Counted from the stretch's first letter, positions 13,384 to 21,851 are shown. The stretch: DNA of 36,949 nt from Thiogranum sp. (GCA_030148805.1 JASBSS010000021.1:1-36949), one strand, 5' to 3'. Notes: generated by a model not told the origin, from the sequence alone. Made by a program: numbers and translations.

Positions 13384-16047
13384 ATGTACGAGTCTTATTA
13401 TCACTTAAGCGCCAACCCGTTCCGGCTCACGCCTGATCCCCGATTCTGTTATAGCCATTCGGGCTATCAGGAGGCGCGCGCCTATCTGCAGTATGCCTTC
13501 GAGCTGGGCGAGGGTTTCATCCTCCTCACCGGCAGACCGGGCGCCGGCAAGACCACCCTGGTGGAAAGCTTCCTCCAGGCGCTGGCACGCCAAGGCGTGG
13601 TCGCCGCCCGTATCGCGGTGACCGATTTCGACGCCGCCGATCTGCTGCGCGCGGTCGCCTATCAGTTCGACATCCAGGCCGAGGGCCTCGACAAGGCCAC
13701 GCTGGTGCGGGCTATTCAAAAGTTCTTTACCGCCAAGGTGCAGGCCGGCCACCAGGTGCTGCTGGTCATCGACGAGGCGCAGCGGCTGTCCCACGCCTCG
13801 TTGGAGGAGCTGCGCATGCTGGCGGACATGCAGGTGGGCGTGAAACCCCTGCTGCAGATCTTCCTGGTGGGCCAGGAGTCGCTGCGCAGCCTGATGCGCG
13901 AACCGGACATGGAACAGCTGCAGCAGCGCGTGGTCGGCACCTGCCGGCTGAAATCGCTGGACGTGATGGAGACGCGCGCCTATGTCGAGCACCGTCTGCT
14001 GCGCGCCAACTGGCGTGGCGACCCGGCGCTGAGCGGCGGCGCGGTCTTCGCCGTGTATGAATACAGCAAGGGGGTGCCGCGGCATATCAACAAGCTCTGC
14101 ACCCGCCTGCTGTTGCAGGGTTATATGGAGAACAAGCACCACCTCGACCAGGACGATGTGCACCGCATCGCCAGCGAGTTGGGTGAGGAACAGCTGGCGC
14201 CGCTGGCGCTGGTGGAGAAGGCCGACGCCACCACCGGTCTGGTGGCGGCCGACGGTCGCCAGGTGCCGGATCTCTCGGCGCTGGCGTTGCGCGGCGAACC
14301 GCCGACCGAGGGGCAAACCCAGGCGCAACGCCAGGGGCAGAGCCCGACGCCACCCGCCGCGCGTCAGGTCGCGCCCGGTCGGTCCGCGGCCGCGGCGTCG
14401 ACGCGCACCCCGACGTCTGCCGCGCCCTTGCAGCGGCCTGCCGTCGCGCCGACCGGGCGCCAGCCCGCCCCCGCGGGTCCCCCTGTCGGTCGACCGGCGG
14501 CAGCGCGCAGTGCCGCCGCGCCCATGGGCGCCCGCGCGCGCGCCCACGGCGCGGTCCCCCGGTCCGCCGGCGGCCAGAGCGCGGTACCAACGCAGCCCGC
14601 CGCCGGCAGGCTGGCGCCGCTGGCCGGTGGCGCCAGCCTGTTGAAGGAAAAACCGGCCTTCCTGTTTGGCCTGGTGGCGGCGGTCACCCTGTCGGCCGGC
14701 GCCGTTACCACGCTGGTGCAGGGTGTCGACGATATGCACAAGCTGGATACCGCGGTGGCCCAGCGCGATGCCCGCCCGCCCGCGACAACCGCTGCGGTCG
14801 CGGCACGCGCCCAGGACGCCCAGGCCGAACTAGAAGCGACCATTTCCAGGGTGGCGGGCTCCGCCGGCGCCCAGCAGCCCCGGCAGCCGGTGGCTGCCGA
14901 GTCCAGCGCCGAGCAGCGGCAGACCGCGGCGACGGCGACGGCCGCCAAGCGCGATAACCTGCCCGGGGTCACGACGCAGCCATCGATCGAACGCGCGGCG
15001 GGCGACGACGCGGCGGTGGCGTCCCTGGAAGGTGCGGCACCGGCGCCTGCCGGGAACGACGCCCCAGCGCCCTCGGGGAGTGTCGCCGTCAAGGTGCCGC
15101 CGAGTCCGCAGCGCGGCGCTGTCGCGTCGATGCCGGCCGCGCCGGCGTCCGGGTCAGCCGGGGTGGCGGGCCTTTCAAGCACAACGCCAACCGTATCGGC
15201 GGCCGCGCCGGTCGAGGCCTCGGGAGCTTCCCGCGCCGCGTCCACCGTTGCCGCAGGGACGGAATCTGCACGGGTGTCTGCCGCCGACGAGACTTTGCCA
15301 TCCACCTCCACTGCATCCACTGCATCCACTGCATCCGCTGCATCCGCTGCATCCGCTGCATCCGCTGCATCCGCTGCATCCGCTGCATCCGCTGCATCCG
15401 CTGCATCCGCTGCATCCGCTGCATCCGCTGAGGTGGCGGCGGCTTCCGGGCCGCTCGTCACCGCGCAGCGGTCGCCCGGCGACGGCGCGCCGCGCAGCGC
15501 GGCGACGAGCCCAGGCGCTACCGAGCGCGCCGTCGGCGCGGAAAAAGGCGACCAGGTGGCCATTGCCTCCCTGGACGTGGCCGCGACGCCGCGTGCGGCC
15601 TCCGAGACGACCGAGACCCGGATTGCGGCGCTGCTCGAAAGCGCCTCCCGGGCCCTGGCCACCAATCGCCTGACCATCCCCACGGGCGACAACGCCTATT
15701 ACTATTACCAGCGGGTGTTGCGTCTCGATCCCGACAATGCCGCCGCGAAAAGCGGTGTGAACCGGGTGGTGGCGCGCTACCGCGGCATCGCCGCCAACGC
15801 CATCGCCCGCGGCGACATCGACAAGGCCAATCTTTACATCGACCGCGGCTTGCGCGTGCATCCGGGCGACGTGCGCCTGCTGGCGCTGCGCGACAATCTC
15901 AAGGTCGTCTTCCAGCGGCCCGCCGATCCTTATGTCGCCCCCGAACCGCTGCCGCCGCCGCAGCTCGAAGGCGTGCGCGGCGGCAACAACTTCCTGCAAC
16001 GCATCAAAGCGTTCTTCGCCGACAACGCCGGCGCCAATCACCCTTAA
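13384..16047 (+). CDS. ExeA/GspA-family AAA ATPase with low-complexity linker, membrane segment and C-terminal helical repeats
   Basis: The 887-residue protein opens with Y-Y-H-L-S-A-N-P-F-R-L-T-P-D-P, the signature of ExeA/MshM-type ATPases. Walker A is G-R-P-G-A-G-K-T (50-57), Walker B V-L-L-V-I-D-E-A-Q (125-133), and a sensor/arginine region follows around L-Q-Q-R-V-V-G. Residues 280-418 are a Pro/Ala/Gln-rich linker. A single membrane helix lies at about 426-447 (F-L-F-G-L-V-A-A-V-T-L-S-A-G-A-V). A further 250 residues of Ala/Ser/Pro-rich sequence include the 13 x 9 bp tandem repeat (residues 643-681). The last 130 residues contain TPR-like helices (Y-Y-Y-Y-Q-R-V-L-R-L-D-P-D-N-A). GspA-type ATPases help insert secretins through peptidoglycan; here the usual peptidoglycan-binding domain is not seen and the TPR-like part may replace it. 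No partner gspB or secretion cluster lies nearby. Confidence 0.75.
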   Translation: MYESYYHLSANPFRLTPDPRFCYSHSGYQEARAYLQYAFELGEGFILLTGRPGAGKTTLVESFLQALARQGVVAARIAVTDFDAADLLRAVAYQFDIQAEGLDKATLVRAIQKFFTAKVQAGHQVLLVIDEAQRLSHASLEELRMLADMQVGVKPLLQIFLVGQESLRSLMREPDMEQLQQRVVGTCRLKSLDVMETRAYVEHRLLRANWRGDPALSGGAVFAVYEYSKGVPRHINKLCTRLLLQGYMENKHHLDQDDVHRIASELGEEQLAPLALVEKADATTGLVAADGRQVPDLSALALRGEPPTEGQTQAQRQGQSPTPPAARQVAPGRSAAAASTRTPTSAAPLQRPAVAPTGRQPAPAGPPVGRPAAARSAAAPMGARARAHGAVPRSAGGQSAVPTQPAAGRLAPLAGGASLLKEKPAFLFGLVAAVTLSAGAVTTLVQGVDDMHKLDTAVAQRDARPPATTAAVAARAQDAQAELEATISRVAGSAGAQQPRQPVAAESSAEQRQTAATATAAKRDNLPGVTTQPSIERAAGDDAAVASLEGAAPAPAGNDAPAPSGSVAVKVPPSPQRGAVASMPAAPASGSAGVAGLSSTTPTVSAAAPVEASGASRAASTVAAGTESARVSAADETLPSTSTASTASTASAASAASAASAASAASAASAASAASAASAASAEVAAASGPLVTAQRSPGDGAPRSAATSPGATERAVGAEKGDQVAIASLDVAATPRAASETTETRIAALLESASRALATNRLTIPTGDNAYYYYQRVLRLDPDNAAAKSGVNRVVARYRGIAANAIARGDIDKANLYIDRGLRVHPGDVRLLALRDNLKVVFQRPADPYVAPEPLPPPQLEGVRGGNNFLQRIKAFFADNAGANHP
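15310..15426 (+). repeat. 13-copy 9-bp in-frame minisatellite
   Basis: Thirteen uninterrupted 9-bp units: three ACTGCATCC followed by ten GCTGCATCC. They encode T-A-S then A-A-S in the ATPase linker. The homogeneity of the ten identical units suggests recent slippage expansion. Length changes would alter linker length without shifting frame. Confidence 0.95.
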
Positions 16048-16277
16048 GAATCCGCCGCGCAGACTCTCGCCGGCGACTGCCGGCCGACGACCGCAACCGG
16101 TGCGCCGCGCTTGGCGCGCGTGCCGGTCGACTCTCTTATCATTTTTAAACGCGCCAGCCCCATCCCAGGTGTAGAAAAAGGCTCTCGTCCCACGGCGAAA
16201 AGGCCTGAGTCCGCAAGACCCGGGGAATTTGGACCGCCGCCTTCACGCGGCGCAGACGGATTGCGAGGATCGCTCAA
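16048..16277. promoter_or_regulatory. Leader region upstream of fdhA
   Basis: These 230 bp precede the formate dehydrogenase gene. A GC hairpin CGCCGC/GCGGCG with loop CTTCAC (16235-16252) lies 25 bases before the ATG. I looked for the conserved core of the molybdenum-cofactor (Moco) riboswitch and did not find it. A promoter cannot be placed with confidence; TTATCATTTTTAAA (16137-16150) is the only AT-rich stretch. Confidence 0.3.
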
Positions 16278-19247
16278 ATGTCTGAGTTACAGTTATGTAC
16301 CCTGACGGTCGACGGCAAACAGTACGCGGCGCCCAGTGGTACCCCCTTGATCGAATTCTTACGCCAACAGGGCATCGACCTGCCGCACATCTGCTACGAC
16401 CGTTTTCTGGGCCCGATCGAAACCTGCGATGTCTGTTGGGTGGAAGTCGACGGCCAGTTGCGGCGCGGTTGTGCCTTGACCGCTGAAGACGGTCTTAACA
16501 TCCGCATAGAAAATGACAAGGCAAAGGCCGCGCGCCGCGAGGGCGTGGACCGCGTGGTCGCCCGCCATGAGCTCTACTGCTCGGTGTGCGAGAACAACAA
16601 CGGCGACTGCCGCGTGCACAACGTGGTCAACCAGATGGACGTGCCCTACCAGCGTTATCCGCATCGGCGCAAACCCTACGCCGTCGACGCCAGCCACCCC
16701 TTCTACGTCTACGACCCGGACCAGTGCATTCTCTGCGGGCGCTGCGTCGAGGCCTGCCAGAACGTGCAGGTGACCGAGACGCTGTCCATCGACTGGCAGC
16801 GCGAAGACCCGCGCGTGCTCTGGGACGGCGGCGAGTCGGCGAACCATTCGAGCTGCGTGTCCTGCGGCCACTGCGTCACCGTATGTCCGTGCAATGCGCT
16901 GATGGAGAAGAGCATGCTCGGCGAGGCCGGGCCGCTCACCGGCATGCCGGGCAAGCTCAAGCGTTCGGCCATCGAATTCGTCAAAAGCATCGAACCGACG
17001 GTGGGCTTCGCGCCCATCTTCGGTCTGTCGGAAATGGACAGCGCCTGGCGGCGCCCGGAAATCAAACGCACCAAGACCGTGTGCACCTATTGTGGCGTGG
17101 GCTGTGCCTTCGAGATGTGGACCCGCGGGCGCACCATCCTGAAAGTGCAGCCGGTACCCGAGGCGCCGGTCAACGGCATCTCCACTTGCGTGAAAGGCAA
17201 GTTCGGCTGGGACTTCGTCAACGCCGAGGACCGCCTCACCCATCCGTTGATCCGCGAAAACGGCTTTTTCCGCAAGGCCAGCTGGGAGGAGGCCTACACC
17301 CTGATCGCGCGCCGCTTCGGCGAGATCAAACAGGCTCACGGGCCCGACGCGCTGGCTTTTGTGGCCTCCAGCAAGTGCACCAACGAGGAATCCTACCTGA
17401 TGCAGAAGCTGGCGCGCGCGGTCATCGGCACCAACAACATCGACAACTGTTCGCGCTACTGCCAGTCGCCGGCCACCCAGGGGTTGTGGCGCACCATGGG
17501 CTACGGCGGCGACGGCGGCTCGATCAGCGACCTGGAGAGCGCCGAGATGCTGTTGATCATCGGCTCGAATACCGCCGAGAGCCACCCGGTGATCGCCACC
17601 CGATTGAAACAGGCGCAAAAGCACCGCGGCCAGAAACACGTCGTGGTCGACCTGCGCCGCAACGAGATGGCCGCGCGCGCCGACGTCTTTCTCAGTCCCA
17701 ACCCCGGTACCGACGTCGCCTGGCTGAGCGCCATCACCCGCTACATCCTCGACCACGGTCTCGACGACACGGCCTTTCTCGCCCAGCGGGTGAACAACCT
17801 GGAGGACTACCGCAGGAGTCTCGAACCGTTCACCCTGCACCACGCCCAGGAGCTCACCGGCATCGCCGCCGGACGCCTGGAGGAGGTGGCGCGTATGATC
17901 GCCGGGGCCCGCACACTGTGCGCCATCTGGGCCATGGGCGTGACCCAGCACCGCGCCGGCTCGGATATCTCCACTGCTATCGCCAATCTGTTGCTGGTCA
18001 CCGGCAACGCCGGCCGGCCGGGCACCGGCGCCTATCCGATGCGCGGCCACAACAACGTGCAGGGTTGTAGCGATTTCGGTTCCATGCCCAAACGTTTCCC
18101 CGGTTACGAGTTCGTCAGCGACGACGAGGTGCGCGCCCGTTACGAAAAAGCCTGGGGCGTGAGCCTGTCGACCAACAAGGGCCATACCAACCACGCCATC
18201 CCGCGGGCGATACACGAGGGCGAGCTGAAATCGCTCTATATCGTGGGCGAGGACATGGCGCTGGTCGACGCCGACGCCCAGTACGTGCAGGCGGCTTTCG
18301 ACAAGCTGGATTTCATGGTGGTGCAGGACATTTTTTTCACCCGCACCTGTGAACACGCCGACGTTATCCTGCCCGGCGCGCCCAGCGTCGAGAAAGAGGG
18401 CACCTTCGTCAACACCGAGCGCCGTGTGCAACGCCTTTATCAGGTCATGGCGCCGCTCGGGGACTGCAAGCCCGACTGGCAGATCCAGACCGAACTGGCG
18501 CGCGCCCTGGGCGCCGACTGGAACTACCAAAGCCCCAAGGAGATTCTGCACGAGGCGGCAACGCTGGCGCCGATGTTCGCCGGTCTCACGTATGAACGGC
18601 TGGAAGGCTACAAATCCCTGCAGTGGCCCATTGACGCCGACGGCCGCGACACCCCGCACCTCTATAGGGACGGTTTTCACTTTCCCGACGGCAAGGCGCG
18701 CCTGTACCCGCTGGAATATACGCCGCCGAGCGAACAGACCGACGCCGAGTATCCCCTGCACCTGAACAACGGGCGTCTGCTGGAGACCTTCCACGAGGGC
18801 AACCTGACGCACCGCTCGGCCGGCTTGCGCAGCCAGGTGCCGACTAACTTCGTCGAGATCTCGCCGGCGCTGGCGCACCAGTACGGCGTGCGCAGCGGTA
18901 GCCTGGTGAAGCTGACCTCGCGCCACGGCCACATCGAAGTGCGCGCGCTGGTCACCGATCGGGTGCACGACGGCCAGCTCTACCTGCCGGAGAACGCCCG
19001 CAGCAACGCGCGCGCCATCAATATGCTTACGTCCAACGTGGCCGACAAGGACAGCGACACCCCGGCTTACAAGGAGATCGCCGTCAAGCTGGAGGTGTTG
19101 GAAGTCGATGGCGAATCGCCGCTGCCGGCGCACAACTTCCGCTTTTTCAAAGCCACCCCTGAGGACGGCGTGCACCCGCAACAGAAATGGCAGCGGCCCG
19201 ATTACGCCGCTCCGCCCCAGTCCATGCCTCACCCGGAGAAATTCTGA
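16278..19247 (+). CDS. fdhA: Formate dehydrogenase alpha subunit (bis-MGD, multi-FeS, cysteine type)
   Basis: The 989-residue enzyme should oxidise formate to CO2 in the cytoplasm. Domains in order: [2Fe-2S] ferredoxin (Cys39, 50, 53, 65); NuoG-like His/Cys [4Fe-4S] (H97, C101, C104, C111); two ferredoxin clusters (C150, 153, 156, 160 and C193, 196, 199, 203); the MGD-domain [4Fe-4S] (C269, 272, 276, C304); then the molybdopterin domains. Aligning by eye with E. coli FdhF, the selenocysteine is a plain cysteine here (Cys395, codon TGC). The next residue, the catalytic His in FdhF, is Gln396 (R-Y-C-Q-S-P-A-T). The catalytic Arg is kept in M-R-G-H-N-N-V-Q-G (Arg589). It forms an operon with the DUF1641 gene (TGATG junction) and fdhD, as in Bacillus yrhE-yrhD. 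The electron acceptor is unknown; no FdsB/FdsG-like NAD-binding subunits follow. Confidence 0.93.
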   Translation: MSELQLCTLTVDGKQYAAPSGTPLIEFLRQQGIDLPHICYDRFLGPIETCDVCWVEVDGQLRRGCALTAEDGLNIRIENDKAKAARREGVDRVVARHELYCSVCENNNGDCRVHNVVNQMDVPYQRYPHRRKPYAVDASHPFYVYDPDQCILCGRCVEACQNVQVTETLSIDWQREDPRVLWDGGESANHSSCVSCGHCVTVCPCNALMEKSMLGEAGPLTGMPGKLKRSAIEFVKSIEPTVGFAPIFGLSEMDSAWRRPEIKRTKTVCTYCGVGCAFEMWTRGRTILKVQPVPEAPVNGISTCVKGKFGWDFVNAEDRLTHPLIRENGFFRKASWEEAYTLIARRFGEIKQAHGPDALAFVASSKCTNEESYLMQKLARAVIGTNNIDNCSRYCQSPATQGLWRTMGYGGDGGSISDLESAEMLLIIGSNTAESHPVIATRLKQAQKHRGQKHVVVDLRRNEMAARADVFLSPNPGTDVAWLSAITRYILDHGLDDTAFLAQRVNNLEDYRRSLEPFTLHHAQELTGIAAGRLEEVARMIAGARTLCAIWAMGVTQHRAGSDISTAIANLLLVTGNAGRPGTGAYPMRGHNNVQGCSDFGSMPKRFPGYEFVSDDEVRARYEKAWGVSLSTNKGHTNHAIPRAIHEGELKSLYIVGEDMALVDADAQYVQAAFDKLDFMVVQDIFFTRTCEHADVILPGAPSVEKEGTFVNTERRVQRLYQVMAPLGDCKPDWQIQTELARALGADWNYQSPKEILHEAATLAPMFAGLTYERLEGYKSLQWPIDADGRDTPHLYRDGFHFPDGKARLYPLEYTPPSEQTDAEYPLHLNNGRLLETFHEGNLTHRSAGLRSQVPTNFVEISPALAHQYGVRSGSLVKLTSRHGHIEVRALVTDRVHDGQLYLPENARSNARAINMLTSNVADKDSDTPAYKEIAVKLEVLEVDGESPLPAHNFRFFKATPEDGVHPQQKWQRPDYAAPPQSMPHPEKF

Positions 19248-19738
19248 TGGCCAAAGCGATCAACTACAACGTGCCGCCGCCGCCGCGCGCCGACGCCGCC
19301 CGCGAGGAGCTGGACCAGTTGCTGCTCAGCCTGCACGATGAAGGCGTGCTGCGCTTTCTCAACGATTTTCTGCGCGCTTCGCCGCAGGTGCTGGAAATCG
19401 TGCTGCGCGGCCTCAACCACGAGGCCAGCCGCAACGCGGTGCAGAACCTGTCGTCGCTGCTGATCGCGCTCGGGCGCATCGAGCCCGAGCGTTTCGCCAC
19501 CGTGACCCGCGCCTTCAGTGCCGCGCTGGCGAGCATGGAGCGGGCCGCCGATCAGCCCCCGCGCGAGACCCGCGCGCCGGGGCTGTCGGGCGCCTACAAG
19601 GCCCTGCACGACGACGACGTCTGGCGTCGTCTGACCCCCTTGCTGCAGGGCGTGATGAGCTTCGCCAACACCCTGGGCGAGGCGCCCGAGAAAGCCGCGG
19701 CCAAGCGCAACGACGGGGTGGGTACCGGCCGTGAGTAG
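19247..19738 (+). CDS. DUF1641 protein, formate dehydrogenase partner
   Basis: The 163-residue protein starts at the ATG overlapping the fdhA stop. It contains the DUF1641 pattern: a helical region L-L-L-S-L-H-D-E-G-V-L-R-F-L-N-D-F, then N-A-V-Q-N-L-S-S-L-L-I-A-L-G-R-I and later G-A-Y-K-A-L-H-D-D-D-V-W-R-R-L-T-P-L-L. DUF1641 proteins are regularly encoded next to this cysteine-type formate dehydrogenase and are taken to be a subunit or assembly factor; a biochemical role is not firmly established. It has no cofactor motif or membrane helix. Its 3' end overlaps fdhD by eight bases. Confidence 0.85.
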   Translation: MAKAINYNVPPPPRADAAREELDQLLLSLHDEGVLRFLNDFLRASPQVLEIVLRGLNHEASRNAVQNLSSLLIALGRIEPERFATVTRAFSAALASMERAADQPPRETRAPGLSGAYKALHDDDVWRRLTPLLQGVMSFANTLGEAPEKAAAKRNDGVGTGRE

Positions 19739-20582
19739 CGTGGCGCCATTGAAAAGGCTCGCCGCGCGCCGCCAGGCACGCGTAGAAATCGTCTCCCTGC
19801 AAGCCGGTGCCCTGTCCGCGCGCGAAGATCCGGTGGTGGTCGAGGAGGCCTTGCAGATTCAGGTGGCCGCCGCCGCGCCGGTGCTCACCATGCGCACCCC
19901 CGGCAACGACTGCGAACTGGCCGCCGGCTGGCTGCTCAGCGAGGGGGTGATACAAAGCGCGGACGATATCGAAAGCATCGCTCACCGCCGCGGTCGGCCG
20001 CACGAGCTGCGTGTGCGGCTGAAGCGTTGCGGCGCGGCGCAGGCCGCGAGGCTGCAACGGGCGTCGCCGGTCAACAGCGCCTGCGGCGTGTGCGGCAAGA
20101 GCCAGCTCGACCTGGAAAGCCTGGAGGCGCTGGCGCCGTTGTCGCCGGGGCCGCGGGTGGACGCCGGGCTGTTGTGCTCGCTGCCTCCGCGCCTGCGCGC
20201 GCGCCAGGAACTGTTCGCCGACACCGGCGGCCTGCACGCGGCGGCCCTGTTCGACGCCGCCGGCAACCTGCTGGCACTGCGCGAGGACGTCGGCCGTCAC
20301 AATGCGCTGGACAAACTCAACGGCTGGGCGCTGTTTTCCGGCGAGCTGCCGCTGGCACAGCGCATCGTGCTGCTCAGCGGTCGGGCCAGCTTCGAGCTGA
20401 TGCACAAATGCATCATTGCGCGGGTGCCCCTGGTGTGCGCCCTCTCGGCACCCAGCAGCTATGCCGTCAGCCTGGCGCGACGCTTCGGCGTCACCCTGGT
20501 CGGTTTCCTGCGCCCGGGGCGCTGCAATATCTATTCGGCGCCCGAGCGTATCCGCGGTGCTGCCGTGACCGCTTCGGCTTGA
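19731..20582 (+). CDS. fdhD: Formate dehydrogenase accessory sulfurtransferase FdhD
   Basis: The 283-residue product inserts the sulfido ligand into the Mo-bis-MGD cofactor of formate dehydrogenase, moving sulfur from IscS. The sequence shows L-T-M-R-T-P-G-N-D-C-E-L-A-A-G-W-L-L-S-E-G-V-I (split here by the family's conserved E-L-A-x-G-x-L), the C-x2-C loop A-C-G-V-C-G-K holding the functional cysteines, F-A-D-T-G-G-L-H-A-A, R-E-D-V-G-R-H-N-A-L-D-K and S-G-R-A-S-F-E-L. The GTG start overlaps the end of the DUF1641 gene and keeps translation coupled. It ends seven bases from the convergent Fic gene. Confidence 0.95.
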   Translation: MSSVAPLKRLAARRQARVEIVSLQAGALSAREDPVVVEEALQIQVAAAAPVLTMRTPGNDCELAAGWLLSEGVIQSADDIESIAHRRGRPHELRVRLKRCGAAQAARLQRASPVNSACGVCGKSQLDLESLEALAPLSPGPRVDAGLLCSLPPRLRARQELFADTGGLHAAALFDAAGNLLALREDVGRHNALDKLNGWALFSGELPLAQRIVLLSGRASFELMHKCIIARVPLVCALSAPSSYAVSLARRFGVTLVGFLRPGRCNIYSAPERIRGAAVTASA

Positions 20583-20589
20583 GCGCTTT

Positions 20590-21177
20590 TCAGGAGCGCA
20601 CGAACGCGAGCAGCGGGCGCAGGTCGAAGCGGTCCGCAGCGCGCAGTGCTTCCACATAGGTGCGTCGCGTGTCACTGGCGTTCACCAGGTTCGCGCGTCC
20701 CCAGCTGAAACGGGGGCGACCCAGCGTCACCAGCAGGAGATCGGCGGCAAGGCGAGCATGGCGGCCGTTGCCATTCGGGAAAGGGTGGATCCAAACCAGG
20801 CGATGATGGAAGCGGGCCGCGGCCTCGTCCGCCGGATAGGACTGGTGGTCAATCCAATATTGGCAATCCTCCAACAGCTGGCGCAGTTCCACGGCGATCT
20901 TGTAGGCCTCGACACCGATATTGCGCTCTGTACGCCGCCAAGCGCCCGCCCAACGCCATACCTTGCCGAACATGCGCCGGTGCAGGTCGGCAAGAAAATC
21001 CTCGGATAGCACGTTCCGTTTACGCCGGAAGGCCCATTGCTCCGCTTGCAGTATGTTTCTTTGTTCCGCCTCGTTGAGCTCATGGCGCAGCGTGATATAG
21101 GCGGGAATCAAATTCCGCCGTTCCTCGGGTGTCAACGGCGTGCTGGCATCGTCGTCGCCCTCTAACGGGACATTCAC
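20590..21177 (-). CDS. Fic-domain protein ('mobile mystery protein B' type)
   Basis: The 195-residue protein carries the Fic core H-P-F-P-N-G-N-G-R-H (HPFx[D/N]GNGR), preceded by A-A-A-R-F-H-H-R-L-V-W-I. The N-terminus includes T-P-L-T-P-E-E-R-R-N-L-I-P and L-N-E-A-E-Q-R-N-I-L-Q-A. Fic proteins transfer AMP or other phosphate moieties onto hydroxyl side chains; all catalytic residues (His, Asn, Gly, Arg) are present. Together with the HTH gene it overlaps (ATGA, 21174-21177) it forms the pair known as mobile mystery proteins A and B, found mainly on mobile DNA. Whether B is a toxin restrained by A is plausible from the Fic toxin literature but not shown by the sequence. Confidence 0.88.
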   Translation of the reverse strand: MNVPLEGDDDASTPLTPEERRNLIPAYITLRHELNEAEQRNILQAEQWAFRRKRNVLSEDFLADLHRRMFGKVWRWAGAWRRTERNIGVEAYKIAVELRQLLEDCQYWIDHQSYPADEAAARFHHRLVWIHPFPNGNGRHARLAADLLLVTLGRPRFSWGRANLVNASDTRRTYVEALRAADRFDLRPLLAFVRS

Positions 21178-21644
21178 ACTTCGTCTTCCCAGAGTTCGGA
21201 GCCGCTCTTCTCAATCCATTGCTGGACAAGGCGTTTGACCTGCTCTTTCTCATCCGCCTCAGCGACGCTTTGTGCTTCCAGCAACATGCTATGACGCGTG
21301 TTTGCCAGGCGCGCGTTGACCTGCGCACGGGCGCGCTCGGCGACCAGGTCGTCGAGGGGTATCCTCGGTACCAATGCATACACCAGCCGGCAGTCCAGGG
21401 CGTGGGCCGCCCGTTCCAGCGTATCGAGGGTGACCGATTTTTCTTTTTCCGCTTTCTCGATGGCTACCACGCGCGGCTGACTGACGCCGAGCCGCCTTGC
21501 CAGCTGGGCTGTGGTCATGCCCAGGGCCTCGCGGATGGCTTTGATCCAACCTCGCGGTGGACAGCGAAGAGAATCTGCTTTGCCTAAATCAATCAATCGC
21601 TTATCCAGTTGTTTGCGGGCTATCGCACGGTCTTCCGGGCGCAT
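21174..21644 (-). CDS. XRE-type HTH protein ('mobile mystery protein A' type)
   Basis: The 156-residue protein has an XRE helix-turn-helix at about 38-90: W-I-K-A-I-R-E-A-L-G-M-T-T-A-Q-L-A, then R-L-G-V-S-Q-P-R-V and K-E-K-S-V-T-L-D-T-L-E-R-A-A-H-A-L-D-C. The flanking R-K-Q-L-D-K-R-L and L-V-Y-A-L-V-P are typical of mobile mystery protein A. The C-terminal helix is rich in E, K and R. It precedes and overlaps the Fic gene, so A is made first, the order expected for an antitoxin-like regulator. It probably represses its own operon at the AT-rich palindromes upstream (21656-21723). Confidence 0.85.
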   Translation of the reverse strand: MRPEDRAIARKQLDKRLIDLGKADSLRCPPRGWIKAIREALGMTTAQLARRLGVSQPRVVAIEKAEKEKSVTLDTLERAAHALDCRLVYALVPRIPLDDLVAERARAQVNARLANTRHSMLLEAQSVAEADEKEQVKRLVQQWIEKSGSELWEDEV

Positions 21645-21655
21645 GATAATAACCT

Positions 21656-21723
21656 ATACATTATTTAATGATGCTTAAATAATAATATATATATTATTAA
21701 TAAACAAGTATTAGATAATGTAT
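21656..21723. promoter_or_regulatory. AT-rich palindromic control region of the mobile-mystery operon
   Basis: ATACATTAT (21656-21664) and ATAATGTAT (21715-21723) form an inverted repeat flanking a 20-bp perfect AT palindrome (21680-21699, TAATAATATATATATTATTA). The composition contrasts sharply with the surrounding GC-rich DNA. Its place directly upstream of the XRE gene makes it a candidate operator and promoter. Confidence 0.5.
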
Positions 21724-21787
21724 TTATTATAATAAATCCCTCGATGTCGGCGCCGCCCGGCCTCAGCCCCCATACCGGAAAGCCGTC

Positions 21788-21815
21788 TTGCATCTGTCCG
21801 GAACCTGTATATAAT
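21788..21815 (+). promoter_or_regulatory. Sigma-70 promoter of lexA
   Basis: TTGCAT (21788-21793) and TATAAT (21810-21815) are 16 bp apart. The -10 element lies inside the first LexA box, giving direct repression when LexA is bound. Confidence 0.65.
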
Positions 21816-21820
21816 CACAG
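21805..21820 (+). promoter_or_regulatory. LexA box 1
   Basis: CTGTATATAATCACAG matches CTGT-N8-ACAG perfectly, the SOS box of gamma- and betaproteobacteria. It overlaps the -10 element of the lexA promoter, 31 bp before the start codon. Confidence 0.9.
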
Positions 21821-21824
21821 TATA

Positions 21825-21840
21825 CTGGATAAATAACCAG
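21825..21840 (+). promoter_or_regulatory. LexA box 2 (weaker)
   Basis: CTGGATAAATAACCAG is symmetrical (CTGG/CCAG) and lies exactly 20 bp after box 1. That is the tandem arrangement also seen at E. coli lexA, which has two adjacent boxes. Confidence 0.75.
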
Positions 21841-21851
21841 CAGGTGACCCG

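Noticed and set aside
15310-15426. CRISPR array
   Set aside because: The units are 9 bp, contiguous and in frame inside a coding region, without spacers.
16180-16277. A Moco riboswitch in front of fdhA
   Set aside because: The leader has hairpins, but I cannot find the conserved core sequence of the Moco motif. GC-rich leaders form hairpins by chance.
17460-17462. Selenocysteine codon in formate dehydrogenase
   Set aside because: The active-site codon is TGC, a cysteine. No in-frame TGA or SECIS-like stem is needed.
16359-19232. A 957-codon open frame on the minus strand
   Set aside because: It is the antisense shadow of fdhA, caused by GC-rich third positions. fdhA has every expected cluster and catalytic residue.
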